Source of the DNA: Eubacterium sp.
GTDB lineage: Bacteria; Bacillota_A; Clostridia; Lachnospirales; Lachnospiraceae
Assembly: GCA_023663915.1 (NCBI GenBank)
Contig: JAMPGN010000177.1
Span: 1-8,770 of the forward strand
DNA length: 8,770 bases
Reading direction: 5' to 3'
The stretch's first letter is position 1. Each line of letters opens with the position of its first letter. Positions 1 to 6,374 of the stretch are shown one piece after another. The position numbers and the translations under genes are program-made. The notes under the pieces are model-generated. The model did no database searches and was not told the origin of the DNA. It was given only the letters and a program-made list of their open reading frames with translations.

Positions 1-74
1 GGGAGCAGTTTCTCGATGTTTTTGCTGAATGCAGGCAGGGAGGGCGAAATTTGAGTTTCTCTATTATAGCGTGT

Positions 75-267
75 TTAAGTCCATTCCTTTTTGCTAAGAG
101 GTTTCAGATAATTCTTTTTATGCGAGTTCGGGGTTCAGTTTCGTGATGGCAGGCTGTAGATTTTCGGTTTGTTTATGAAAGACCATTGTGATGATGTAAT
201 ATGGGGAATGACGGGTATATTCGCCGAAATCACCGGATTCATCTATAAAAATGCTGAGTTCTGTCAA
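75..267 (-). pseudogene. DUF3800-family gene remnant with internal deletion
   Basis: Reading the minus strand, an AAGAGGTGAT ribosome site (about 283-274) is followed by a TTG start at 267-265 and 49 codons beginning TELSIFIDESGDFGEY and ending ITKLNPELA, then TAA at 120-118. The IFIDESGDFG strand with its acidic residues, followed by YYIITMVF, is the characteristic N-terminus of DUF3800 proteins (RNase H-like fold, usually 200-250 residues, function poorly known). In another frame, immediately at the junction, the sequence reads KKNYLKPLSKKEWT and stops with TAA at 77-75, which is the typical C-terminal end of the same family. The middle, roughly 150 or more residues, is missing and the two ends are out of frame, so the gene is dead. 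Family assignment is from memory of the motif, but two independent family ends in the right order make it fairly secure. Confidence 0.78.
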
Positions 268-302
268 TAGAATATCACCTCTTTAGAATTTGAAAGAAAA
301 TA

Positions 303-353
303 GTGGGGAACTTCCCCGCCTTAGATGGACTTGGGTCTTATGACCAGCCCAAA
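303..353 (-). ncRNA. hairpin-rich leader upstream of the DUF3800 remnant, DUF3800-RNA-motif-like
   Basis: On the minus strand two hairpins sit between a possible promoter (TATACT -10 at 381-376, weak -35) and the ribosome site of the DUF3800 remnant. The first can fold as TTGGG...CCCAA (352-348 with 335-331) closed by TC/GA around an ATAA tetraloop, or alternatively as GGTC-ATAA-GACC. The second is GGGGAA-G-TTCCCC (317-305) extended by one G-U and one G-C pair, followed by the T-rich tract TATTTTCTTTC. Structured RNAs named DUF3800 motifs are known from comparative genomics upstream of DUF3800 genes; membership here is inferred from position and hairpins, not from a covariance match. The second hairpin alone could be a plain terminator or attenuator. 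Confidence 0.42.
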
Positions 354-444
354 TGAAATCAATAATTACATTTTTAGTATATGTTATAAAGTGAAAAAAC
401 AATAGAAATTTTTATTTTTTATAAAATTTTCATGATAATATTTC

Positions 445-483
445 TGACAAAATTGTCACATCTTTTTCCTGCTTCTGTCAGAA
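445..483 (+). promoter_or_regulatory. candidate response-regulator operator of the ABC operon
   Basis: Two perfect inverted repeats lie upstream of the ATPase gene: TGACA-AAAT-TGTCA at 445-458 and TTCTG-T-CAGAA at 473-483. The first fits the TnACA-N4-TGTnA pattern described for BceR-like response regulators that control peptide-sensing ABC transporters. A TAAAAT -10-like box follows at 503-508, with no acceptable -35 about 17 bases before it, which suits a promoter that needs an activator. No two-component genes are in the window, so the regulator is inferred. Confidence 0.45.
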
Positions 484-556
484 TGTTGTAAGAAGCATCT
501 GATAAAATAAAACCATATTAAAAAATTTCCCAACATAACTTAGGCATCAAAAGGTG

Positions 557-614
557 TCCGAAACCCAACATCGGAAAATAGAAAAACAGGGCAGCACCGC
601 GCGGCAGACTGCCC
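557..614 (+). other. two hairpins in the 5' leader of the ABC operon
   Basis: TCCGA (557-561) pairs with TCGGA (571-575) around a 9-base loop. GGGCAG (589-594) pairs with CTGCCC (609-614), and its loop contains the self-complementary CCGCGCGG (597-604). The second hairpin ends 4 bases before the AGGAGG ribosome site (619-624). It has no T-tract, so it is not an intrinsic terminator; a role in mRNA stability or translation control is possible but unproven. Confidence 0.4.
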
Positions 615-629
615 GATCAGGAGGAGTGT

Positions 630-1361
630 ATGAAAATATTAGAGACAAAAGGACTGAAAAAGTATTACGGTGACGGCAATATTCAAGTCAAGGCGCTTGA
701 CGGGGTGGATTTGGAGATCGAGGAAGGCGAGTTTACGGCAGTCGTCGGAACATCCGGTTCGGGAAAATCTACTTTGCTGCATATGCTCGGCGGACTCGAT
801 TATGCCACTTCGGGGACAGTGACCGTTGTGGGCAAAAAGATTTTTGAACTCAATGAAAATGATCTGACTATTTTCCGCAGGCGGCAGATCGGTTTTGTTT
901 TCCAAAGCTATAATCTGGTGTCGATTTTAAGTGTCTACGAGAATATTGTGCTTCCGCTGGAACTGGATGGAAGAAGCGTGGATCAGACATTTCTAAAGGA
1001 TATTGTGCGGGTACTGGGCTTGGAGAGCAAGCTCGATAACCTTCCGGGGCAGCTTTCGGGCGGGCAACAACAGAGAGTTGCGATTGCGCGTGCCCTTGTG
1101 ACGAAACCGGCGATCATTCTCGCGGATGAGCCTACCGGGAATTTAGATAGCAAGACGACGCAGGAAGTGCTTGGACTTTTGAAACTGACCGGGGAGAAAT
1201 TTCATCAAACGATTGTCATGATTACTCATAATGAAGTGTTGGCGCAGTTGTGCGATAGGGTGATTCACATTGAGGATGGCAGAATCATTGACGACCACGC
1301 GCAGACATTTTTGGACAGGGAATCGGAAGCGACACCGGTAAGTGAGGAGGTGCGCTCATGA
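630..1361 (+). CDS. ABC transporter ATP-binding protein, MacB/LolD type
   Basis: A cytoplasmic ATPase that powers the permease encoded next to it. All motifs are intact: Walker [10 protein letters not shown] (residues 40-48), Q-loop FQSYNL with Q92, signature LSGGQQQR (142-149), Walker B IILADE (162-167) with the family-typical PTGNLDSKT after it, and the switch histidine H200 in MITHN. At 243 residues the length is normal for the LolD/MacB/BceA class, which works by mechanotransmission or extrusion across the membrane rather than by nutrient import. The ATG follows an AGGAGG site (619-624) at 5 bases. The gene overlaps the permease by ATGA, so the two are translationally coupled. The control region carries a BceR-like site and two leader hairpins. 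The substrate (antimicrobial peptide, lipid, lipoprotein) cannot be read from the sequence. Confidence 0.93.
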   Translation: MKILETKGLKKYYGDGNIQVKALDGVDLEIEEGEFTAVVGTSGSGKSTLLHMLGGLDYATSGTVTVVGKKIFELNENDLTIFRRRQIGFVFQSYNLVSILSVYENIVLPLELDGRSVDQTFLKDIVRVLGLESKLDNLPGQLSGGQQQRVAIARALVTKPAIILADEPTGNLDSKTTQEVLGLLKLTGEKFHQTIVMITHNEVLAQLCDRVIHIEDGRIIDDHAQTFLDRESEATPVSEEVRS

Positions 1362-3934
1362 GAAATAACAACGGGGCATCCATCCGAAAGCTGTCCAACC
1401 GCAGTCTGAAAAACAACCGTATGCGGAATATTTTTGCGGTATTGGCGATCGTTCTGACCGGTATTTTGTTTACGGCGGCTTTTTCCCTGACAAGCGGCGC
1501 AATGCAGGCGGCGCAGGAGAGTACTATGCGGGAGGTTGGTACAAATGCTCACGTGGGACTCAAAGATGCGACTACAGAACAATATGAGAGAGTGGTTGCT
1601 GATCCTATGGTAAAAAGAAGCAGTTACAATATTTTCATAGCTACGGCGGACAATCTGATCAAACATCAGGCGGAACTGCGCTATATACCGGAAGAAAGCG
1701 CATTGCAGGATATGTTTATCACACTGGAAGAGGGACATATTCCGGTGGAAGAGAATGAGATCATCGTGGATACTTTTACGCTGGACGAGTTCGGTCTGCC
1801 CTACAAGCTGGGAGAAAAAATACTGCTACAGTTTTCCTTTATGGGGGAAGCGGTTCAGGGCGAGTTTACTGTGTGTGGCTGGTATCAAGGCTATAATATC
1901 GCCCATGCCAGCGAGCTTGTTTTGTCGGAAAGCTATTGGACGAAGTTAAAAGGGTCTCTTACGGATGCGGATTTCGTAAAATGGGAAGAACTGCATCCGG
2001 AAGACAGGGGCGTGGGATTAAAGGCTGTCAATCTCTATTTTGAGAATGAGCGCAATCTGGAAGAAAAAGTGCAGACGGTCATTCGGAACGCCGGATATGA
2101 GCCGGGTACGGAATTGGCATACGGTGTAAACTGGGCGTATATGAGCAGCCGTATGGAGGCGGTGGATCCGCTTACTTTTGCGATTCTTGCCGGTGCAGTC
2201 ATAGTTATTCTGATTACAGGCTATCTGGTTATCTACAATATTTTTCAGATATCCGTCATGAACGATATTCGCTTTTACGGGCTTCTTAAGACGATCGGCA
2301 CGACTAGGAAGCAGATCCGCAGGCTGGTGCGGCGGCAGGCGGCTATTTTGTCCGTAATCGGTATTCCGGTCGGACTGCTCATAGGCTATGGAATTGGCAA
2401 GCTGACGCTGCCTTTTGTGCTCAGCATAAACGATTATCAAGACATGGAGATTTCCTTGAAATTCAATCCGTGGATTCTGGTGTTTGGCGCGGTCTTTTCG
2501 ATGCTGACCGTTTTTATCAGCAGCAGTAAACCGGGTAAGATCGCAGGAAATGTTTCGCCGGTTGAGGCTGTCAAATATACAGAAACAAAGCAAGACAAGC
2601 GTACTTCCTGTGTCGTTATAGCGGCGATCTCCTTAAGTATCATCCTACTGGCGGTCATTATGACCGCCGTAGGGAGTTTCCGGATCGATCAGTTTATGGA
2701 ACAGAGGATTGCCGGGGATTATATGATTGGGAATATCAGCACGACTTCTTCCGCCGTACTGAGTGCGGACGTTACCATAGAACCGGAGTTTCTGGCATTG
2801 GCGGACTCGCAGGAAGGAATCGAGAAACGGCAGGAAATGTGGGTTCAGTACGGGATGTTTCTTCAAGTGGATGACCGGGCGCAGGAGCAGTTTCGTAAGT
2901 TGGATGTGGAAGGCAGATTGCGGCGGGATATATACAATGAAGACCAACTGGAAGGGATACTGCGGGGAGAACGGTCATTGGACGGATATTTCTACGGGTA
3001 CAGCGAAGAGCTTTTGTCGAATCTGAAAGTTCTGGACGGTGCTTTGGATATTGCGAAATTCCAAACGGGAAATTATGTCTTGCTGACACAGATTTTGGGG
3101 AGCGAACTCCTGTCGGCGGCGGAGCATGTCTATCATCCGGGGGATACCGTGACCGTGGAAAAAATCACGCAAGATTCCATAGCCCACGAGGTCAAGGGGG
3201 CATCCGGGGAGATCATAGACGTCCAATATACCAATCTGGCACAAAAAGAATATGAAGTTATGGCGATCGTTGAGATTCCTTACAGCATGAATCTAAACAG
3301 ATATTCGCCAAATGCATGTGATGTAGTATTGCCGTTGTCGGCATTTCCGGTGGAAGAAAACGGCGACGGGTCGGATGCGTATGCACATCGTTTCAGGGTA
3401 TCCTACCAGATTGCTAATGAAAATGAGGCGGCTTTTGAGGCGGCAATCAAGGCGTATACAGATCAGAATAGTCAGATGGGGTATTTGTCCAAAGCCGCTT
3501 TGCGGGAAGAATTTGAAAGCATGATTACGGTGATTGCGGTGGTCGGGAGCGCTCTTGCTGCAGTGATCGCATTGATCGGAGTCTTGAATTTCATCAATGC
3601 CGTCGTAACGCAGATTCTATCCAGAAAAAGGGAATTTGCCATGCTGCAGAGCATCGGAATGACGAACGCGCAGCTTCAGAAGAGATTGATTGGTGAAGGA
3701 ATCCGTTATATTGTGGTTTCCGGTATGATCAGTTTTGTGCTGGGGAGCGTGCTGTCGTGGGCGGTGTTGAAGGCGCTTAACAATGTGATTTTGTTTTTCG
3801 AGTATCATTTCCAGATATTGCCCTTTGTCATCATGATACCGGCGCTTATGCTGGTGGCGGTGGTCACGCCAGTGATTGCTTACCGGAATCTTTGTAAGAG
3901 AAGTATTGTGGAGAGGTTGCGGGAGAGTGAATGA
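1358..3934 (+). CDS. FtsX-family ABC transporter permease with two FtsX units
   Basis: An 858-residue membrane protein and partner of the preceding ATPase. It is built as two LolC/MacB-like halves. Half 1 has a membrane segment at about 25-44, an extracellular domain (about 45-270), then three membrane segments (about 272-296, 328-348, 370-389). Half 2 repeats this with a segment at about 418-440, a larger extracellular domain (about 441-720) and segments at about 722-750, 784-805 and 818-842. The FtsX cytoplasmic motif is present in both halves: FYGLLKTIGTT (306-316) and FAMLQSIGMT (760-769). This differs from the classic BceB layout, which has one large extracellular domain in about 650 residues. 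The ribosome site AGGAGG (1345-1350) lies inside the ATPase gene, 7 bases before the ATG. Family known; substrate unknown. Such pairs often export or sense peptides next to a two-component system, but none is seen here. Confidence 0.9.
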   Translation: MRNNNGASIRKLSNRSLKNNRMRNIFAVLAIVLTGILFTAAFSLTSGAMQAAQESTMREVGTNAHVGLKDATTEQYERVVADPMVKRSSYNIFIATADNLIKHQAELRYIPEESALQDMFITLEEGHIPVEENEIIVDTFTLDEFGLPYKLGEKILLQFSFMGEAVQGEFTVCGWYQGYNIAHASELVLSESYWTKLKGSLTDADFVKWEELHPEDRGVGLKAVNLYFENERNLEEKVQTVIRNAGYEPGTELAYGVNWAYMSSRMEAVDPLTFAILAGAVIVILITGYLVIYNIFQISVMNDIRFYGLLKTIGTTRKQIRRLVRRQAAILSVIGIPVGLLIGYGIGKLTLPFVLSINDYQDMEISLKFNPWILVFGAVFSMLTVFISSSKPGKIAGNVSPVEAVKYTETKQDKRTSCVVIAAISLSIILLAVIMTAVGSFRIDQFMEQRIAGDYMIGNISTTSSAVLSADVTIEPEFLALADSQEGIEKRQEMWVQYGMFLQVDDRAQEQFRKLDVEGRLRRDIYNEDQLEGILRGERSLDGYFYGYSEELLSNLKVLDGALDIAKFQTGNYVLLTQILGSELLSAAEHVYHPGDTVTVEKITQDSIAHEVKGASGEIIDVQYTNLAQKEYEVMAIVEIPYSMNLNRYSPNACDVVLPLSAFPVEENGDGSDAYAHRFRVSYQIANENEAAFEAAIKAYTDQNSQMGYLSKAALREEFESMITVIAVVGSALAAVIALIGVLNFINAVVTQILSRKREFAMLQSIGMTNAQLQKRLIGEGIRYIVVSGMISFVLGSVLSWAVLKALNNVILFFEYHFQILPFVIMIPALMLVAVVTPVIAYRNLCKRSIVERLRESE

Positions 3935-3960
3935 TGTGCAGTCCGAAGGCGAATCATTCA
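3928..3960. terminator. inverted repeat spanning both convergent stop codons
   Basis: TGAATGAT (3928-3935) is repeated inverted as ATCATTCA (3953-3960) with a 17-base loop. Each arm contains the GAA-TGA end of one gene: the permease on the plus strand and the 151-residue gene on the minus strand. Neither side has a T-tract, so it would be a weak terminator at best; it is the only structure in the 19-base space between these convergent genes. Confidence 0.3.
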
Positions 3961-4409
3961 ATTCTGCCGTCCAGAAAAGCATTTAAGATGTTTTGCGGGG
4001 CATCGTAATAGAAACTGCTGTTGTAATCGTCTATCTTGTCACTGACAAAAGAATTGTAGGCTTCAAACAACGCGTCGATGACATCGATTTTCTTTTCACG
4101 GGAAATGCCGAGAATGAGCCGTTTATAGACCTTGCCGATATCCCAATGGCTGGGGACGGCATACAGCGCGTCGCCTACATTGTCAAAAGTTCCTTCGGTG
4201 ATGTGTGCGGACTCGATGAAGTCTTCACTGACGGTATCGATGTTGTCACTGTGATAGACATCCGCTAAATCATAGATTTTGGAAACAGAGGTTCTGCCGA
4301 GTGCGTTTACGACGGCAGACCTTTTGTTTTTGGTCTTTCTTGCAATATAGTCAATCAGACTGCATGTAAAAAACAGATCGTTTGATTTGGGGTCTTCGCG
4401 TCCTATCAT
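3954..4409 (-). CDS. DUF3791-like partner of the DUF3990 protein
   Basis: A 151-residue soluble protein with no signal peptide or membrane segment. Residues 11-75 (DLFFTCSLIDYIARKTKNKR and on through IYDLADVYHSDNIDTVSEDF) resemble the helical DUF3791 pattern: hydrophobic start, tyrosine in the middle, an H and an acidic ID-V near the end. Residues 83-151 form a second conserved-looking part with YAVPSHWDIGKVYKRLI and DDYNSSFYY. It starts at ATG after a GGAGG site (4420-4416, 6 bases) and lies 18 bases downstream of the DUF3990 gene in the same orientation, so they form one operon. Small DUF3791-type genes regularly accompany DUF3990 genes in Firmicutes. A role as antitoxin or cofactor of the enzyme is inferred only from pairing. 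Family call is from memory of the sequence pattern. Confidence 0.66.
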   Translation of the reverse strand: MIGREDPKSNDLFFTCSLIDYIARKTKNKRSAVVNALGRTSVSKIYDLADVYHSDNIDTVSEDFIESAHITEGTFDNVGDALYAVPSHWDIGKVYKRLILGISREKKIDVIDALFEAYNSFVSDKIDDYNSSFYYDAPQNILNAFLDGRIE

Positions 4410-4427
4410 TTTGCGCCTCCTAGTTCG

Positions 4428-4904
4428 TCAGTACAAGGGAGATTTCGTTTCCGTTGTACTGGATATAAATTCCAGACATTTCAGGGCAGATGGCGTACAG
4501 AAGTTTATCTGATGGGTCGGGTACTTAAACTTCGTCATGGACCAGAATTGATCTCTTGTAAGGATGCCGTCGATATAATCGGCAATAAAGTTATAGATCT
4601 GGTCATTTGCCATTGCACCGATCACAATGTCATAGCTGTGCAGTTGTCCGTGACGGCAGGAAATAATGAAATCCAGCCAGTCTTCTGACATTTCCTTAAA
4701 TTCCAATATTTTAAGTGAGGTATCCGGTCGCACGGTGTAGGTATTTACCGTGGGAGTATCGTATCGTTTGACTAAACGTTGTGCCTGCTCACGAATAACG
4801 GTGCAGTAGAAACCCGGACCGAAGTCTTTGGTATTTCTGTTTTTTCTGATCTCAGGATGTTTCACGGTGGTGTAACTGCCGTGATAAACGGTCATCTTGC
4901 CCAT
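4428..4904 (-). CDS. DUF3990 protein, predicted ADP-ribosyltransferase fold
   Basis: A 158-residue cytoplasmic protein. The motifs match DUF3990, a family placed by fold prediction in the ADP-ribosyltransferase clan: TVYHGS (5-10) as the first NAD-binding strand, DFGPGFYCT (27-35) as the second, YDIVIGAMANDQIY (91-104), and HQINFCTPSALKCLEF (131-146) near the C-terminus, where the family carries its Q-[IV]-x-F-x-T strand. The predicted reaction is transfer of ADP-ribose from NAD to a cell target; no target can be read here. It is the first gene of a minus-strand operon with the DUF3791-like gene and has an AAAAGGAG site (4921-4914) 9 bases before the ATG. The length is normal for the family. 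Toxin activity is inferred from the fold and two-gene setting, not shown. Confidence 0.76.
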   Translation of the reverse strand: MGKMTVYHGSYTTVKHPEIRKNRNTKDFGPGFYCTVIREQAQRLVKRYDTPTVNTYTVRPDTSLKILEFKEMSEDWLDFIISCRHGQLHSYDIVIGAMANDQIYNFIADYIDGILTRDQFWSMTKFKYPTHQINFCTPSALKCLEFISSTTETKSPLY

Positions 4905-4940
4905 AAAATAGAACTCCTTTTACGGTTATTCTTATCTTCT

Positions 4941-4969
4941 ACTTTATACTAACAAGGCTGTTTTCGCAA
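4941..4969 (-). promoter_or_regulatory. weak candidate promoter of the DUF3990 operon
   Basis: On the minus strand TTGCGA (4969-4964) is followed after 17 bases by TAAAGT (4946-4941), overlapping TATAAA (4948-4943). Each hexamer matches the consensus at four positions. It lies 37 bases upstream of the ATG, in the 177-base divergent space shared with the nucleotidyltransferase gene. Confidence 0.28.
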
Positions 4970-5005
4970 TGTGAAAAAATTATGTTTCCTCATTTTTTCT
5001 TAGCA

Positions 5006-5034
5006 TTGTAGACCTGTTTATGGTAAGATAATAA
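5006..5034 (+). promoter_or_regulatory. candidate promoter of the nucleotidyltransferase gene
   Basis: TTGTAG (5006-5011), a 17-base spacer and TAATAA (5029-5034) sit about 48 bases before the preferred ATG. The shared divergent region has no evident operator palindrome. Confidence 0.38.
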
Positions 5035-5081
5035 CGTTGGAAATTCGGAAATGAATCGTTCAAAATATGGGGAAATATAAA

Positions 5082-5867
5082 ATGTATAAACATCATGAAG
5101 AATCCATTGAAAATATGAAGGAGTATTTTAGAAAACAGGGTGCCGTCGCTTTGATACTTGTAGGTTCTGTAGCCAAGGGAACGGAGAGAGAAGGTTCTGA
5201 CCTGGATGGCGTGGTTATTGTTTCAGAAGAAGAATATATAGAAAAAAAGAAAAATAATACTACAACAGAAACAATCGATGGACTATGTACATACGAAGGC
5301 GGTTATTTTGATATCAAATATATGACAAAAGGATATCTTGAGGATTTGGCAGAAAAAGGCAGTGAGCCTGCCAGAAATGGATTTGCAAAAGCCAAAATAT
5401 TATTTTGTAATGACACGGAGATAGAAAATATACTACCTCGGATTCCGGTATTTCAGAAAAATGAGCGCGAAGAAAAGTTATTATCATTTTACTCGGATTT
5501 TTGGCTTAATTATCATTATTTTCTTAAGTCATGTGCGGTTGATGGGTATATGAGAATGCAAACGATAGCGGAGATTATCTATAGCGTATACCGAATCGTG
5601 CTGCAGGAACATGAAATTTTGTTTGATTGTAATAGACGCTTAGAAAAGCAGGTCGAATCTATATCGGAACAAACCGCTGAACTAGTCAAATTAGGTCACG
5701 AACTTGAAAGTTCCCAAAGTATGACAGACGCAGATAAGTTTGTAGATAAGTTTGTTGAGATTACGACTTATGAGCCACCTAAAGATATCGCAGTAGTTTT
5801 AACAAGATATTCAACAGACTTTCAAGAATGGTGGAGGGAGCCAAGACCGAATATAAAAGAATGGTGA
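5082..5867 (+). CDS. nucleotidyltransferase-fold protein
   Basis: A 261-residue soluble protein of the DNA polymerase beta-like nucleotidyltransferase superfamily. The active-site signature is present: LVGSVAKG (residues 26-33) with GS, followed by SDLDG (39-43), whose two aspartates bind the metal. The rest is largely helical and includes CTYEGGYFDIKYMTK, which may bring a third acidic residue, and RIPVFQKNEREEKLLSFYSDF. These proteins move a nucleotide onto a small molecule (for example aminoglycosides), an RNA or a protein; the target cannot be told here. I chose the ATG at 5082 (MYKHHEESIEN) because GGGGA (5069-5073) lies 8 bases before it and family members start there, while the in-frame ATG at 5067 has no site. 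It stands alone and diverges from the DUF3990 operon. Confidence 0.8.
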   Translation: MYKHHEESIENMKEYFRKQGAVALILVGSVAKGTEREGSDLDGVVIVSEEEYIEKKKNNTTTETIDGLCTYEGGYFDIKYMTKGYLEDLAEKGSEPARNGFAKAKILFCNDTEIENILPRIPVFQKNEREEKLLSFYSDFWLNYHYFLKSCAVDGYMRMQTIAEIIYSVYRIVLQEHEILFDCNRRLEKQVESISEQTAELVKLGHELESSQSMTDADKFVDKFVEITTYEPPKDIAVVLTRYSTDFQEWWREPRPNIKEW

Positions 5868-5913
5868 TATAGTCAAAAATCTGTTTGAATAGCTCCAAAG
5901 GAACAACATAATT

Positions 5914-5997
5914 ATGAAAATAAAAGAACGGTTGATATTTATTCTGCTGTCTGTTGGTATATTGCAAGCCGCAGGGTGCGGCGGACGGTCTGTCTGA
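5914..5997 (+). pseudogene. 27-codon lipoprotein signal-peptide ORF, probably a truncated lipoprotein gene
   Basis: After AAAGGA (5897-5902, 11 bases) an ATG opens 27 codons: MKIKERL, a hydrophobic run IFILLSVGIL, the lipobox LQAAGC, then GGRSV and TGA at 5995-5997. The n-region, h-region and lipobox are complete, so the product could be exported and lipid-modified, but only six residues would remain after cleavage. A frame shifted by one continues with an acidic stretch (IPEEEEEIYGQ) and stops at 6030-6032, as expected if a lipoprotein gene was frameshifted and then cut short where the toxin-antitoxin pair begins. A real micro-ORF giving a peptide is the alternative. Confidence 0.5.
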
Positions 5998-6044
5998 TTC
6001 CGGAAGAGGAGGAAGAAATCTACGGGCAATGAGGAAGTTTTGGA

Positions 6045-6374
6045 TTATAGATCATATTTTTCAATTCTGTGTTTCGCCTCATGATATACTTGTTCATCCG
6101 TTCTCATGCCGATCACGATAATTAACATTTCTGAGTCTGTCCGCACCGCCTTATAGACAATTCTGATACCAGCGTTTTTGAGTTTTATCTTTAAAAAGCC
6201 GGATAAATTCATTCCCTGTTTGTTACCGAGAACCTTTCCATAGCCGCCTTCCTGCGATGGAAGAAGGTTAGAGGATACTTTATCGATCGCCTTTATTACT
6301 TGGATCTGCTGGTTTTTGGACAGTTTTTTAAAATCTTTGGCTGCATCGGGCAGATAATTTACTTTCCAGTTCAT
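6045..6374 (-). CDS. type II toxin, RelE/ParE family
   Basis: A 109-residue basic protein with the RelE/ParE layout: a first strand WKVNYLPDAAKDFKKL (3-18), a helical pair, then LSGFLKIKL (57-65), the strand IRIVYKAV (70-77) and IIVIGMRTDEQVY (85-97). R71, Y74 and R91 are in the places where RelE-type enzymes carry basic and aromatic residues, so ribosome-dependent mRNA cleavage is the likely activity; ParE-like gyrase poisoning cannot be ruled out. Its start codon overlaps the antitoxin stop as ATGA, the standard antitoxin-first coupling. The length is normal and there is no break, so it should be active unless held by the antitoxin. Confidence 0.87.
   Translation of the reverse strand: MNWKVNYLPDAAKDFKKLSKNQQIQVIKAIDKVSSNLLPSQEGGYGKVLGNKQGMNLSGFLKIKLKNAGIRIVYKAVRTDSEMLIIVIGMRTDEQVYHEAKHRIEKYDL

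Noticed and set aside
1..74. Possible gene end at the left edge (for example a minus-strand reading with SKNIEKLL)
   Set aside because: All frames are short, stop-bounded or without a start, and none gives a motif I can name. A TATAAT on the minus strand at about 69-64 lacks a -35.
1265..1738. 157-codon open frame on the minus strand across the ATPase-permease junction
   Set aside because: It is antisense to two strongly supported genes, has a low-complexity, His/Cys/Arg-rich translation with no family pattern and no operon context.
2018..2593. 191-codon open frame on the minus strand inside the permease gene
   Set aside because: A shadow of the permease: its residues are those expected from reversing hydrophobic codons, with no recognisable motif.
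5067..5081. Upstream ATG adding MGKYK to the nucleotidyltransferase
   Set aside because: No ribosome site before it, whereas GGGGA sits at the right distance before the ATG at 5082, which also gives the usual family N-terminus.
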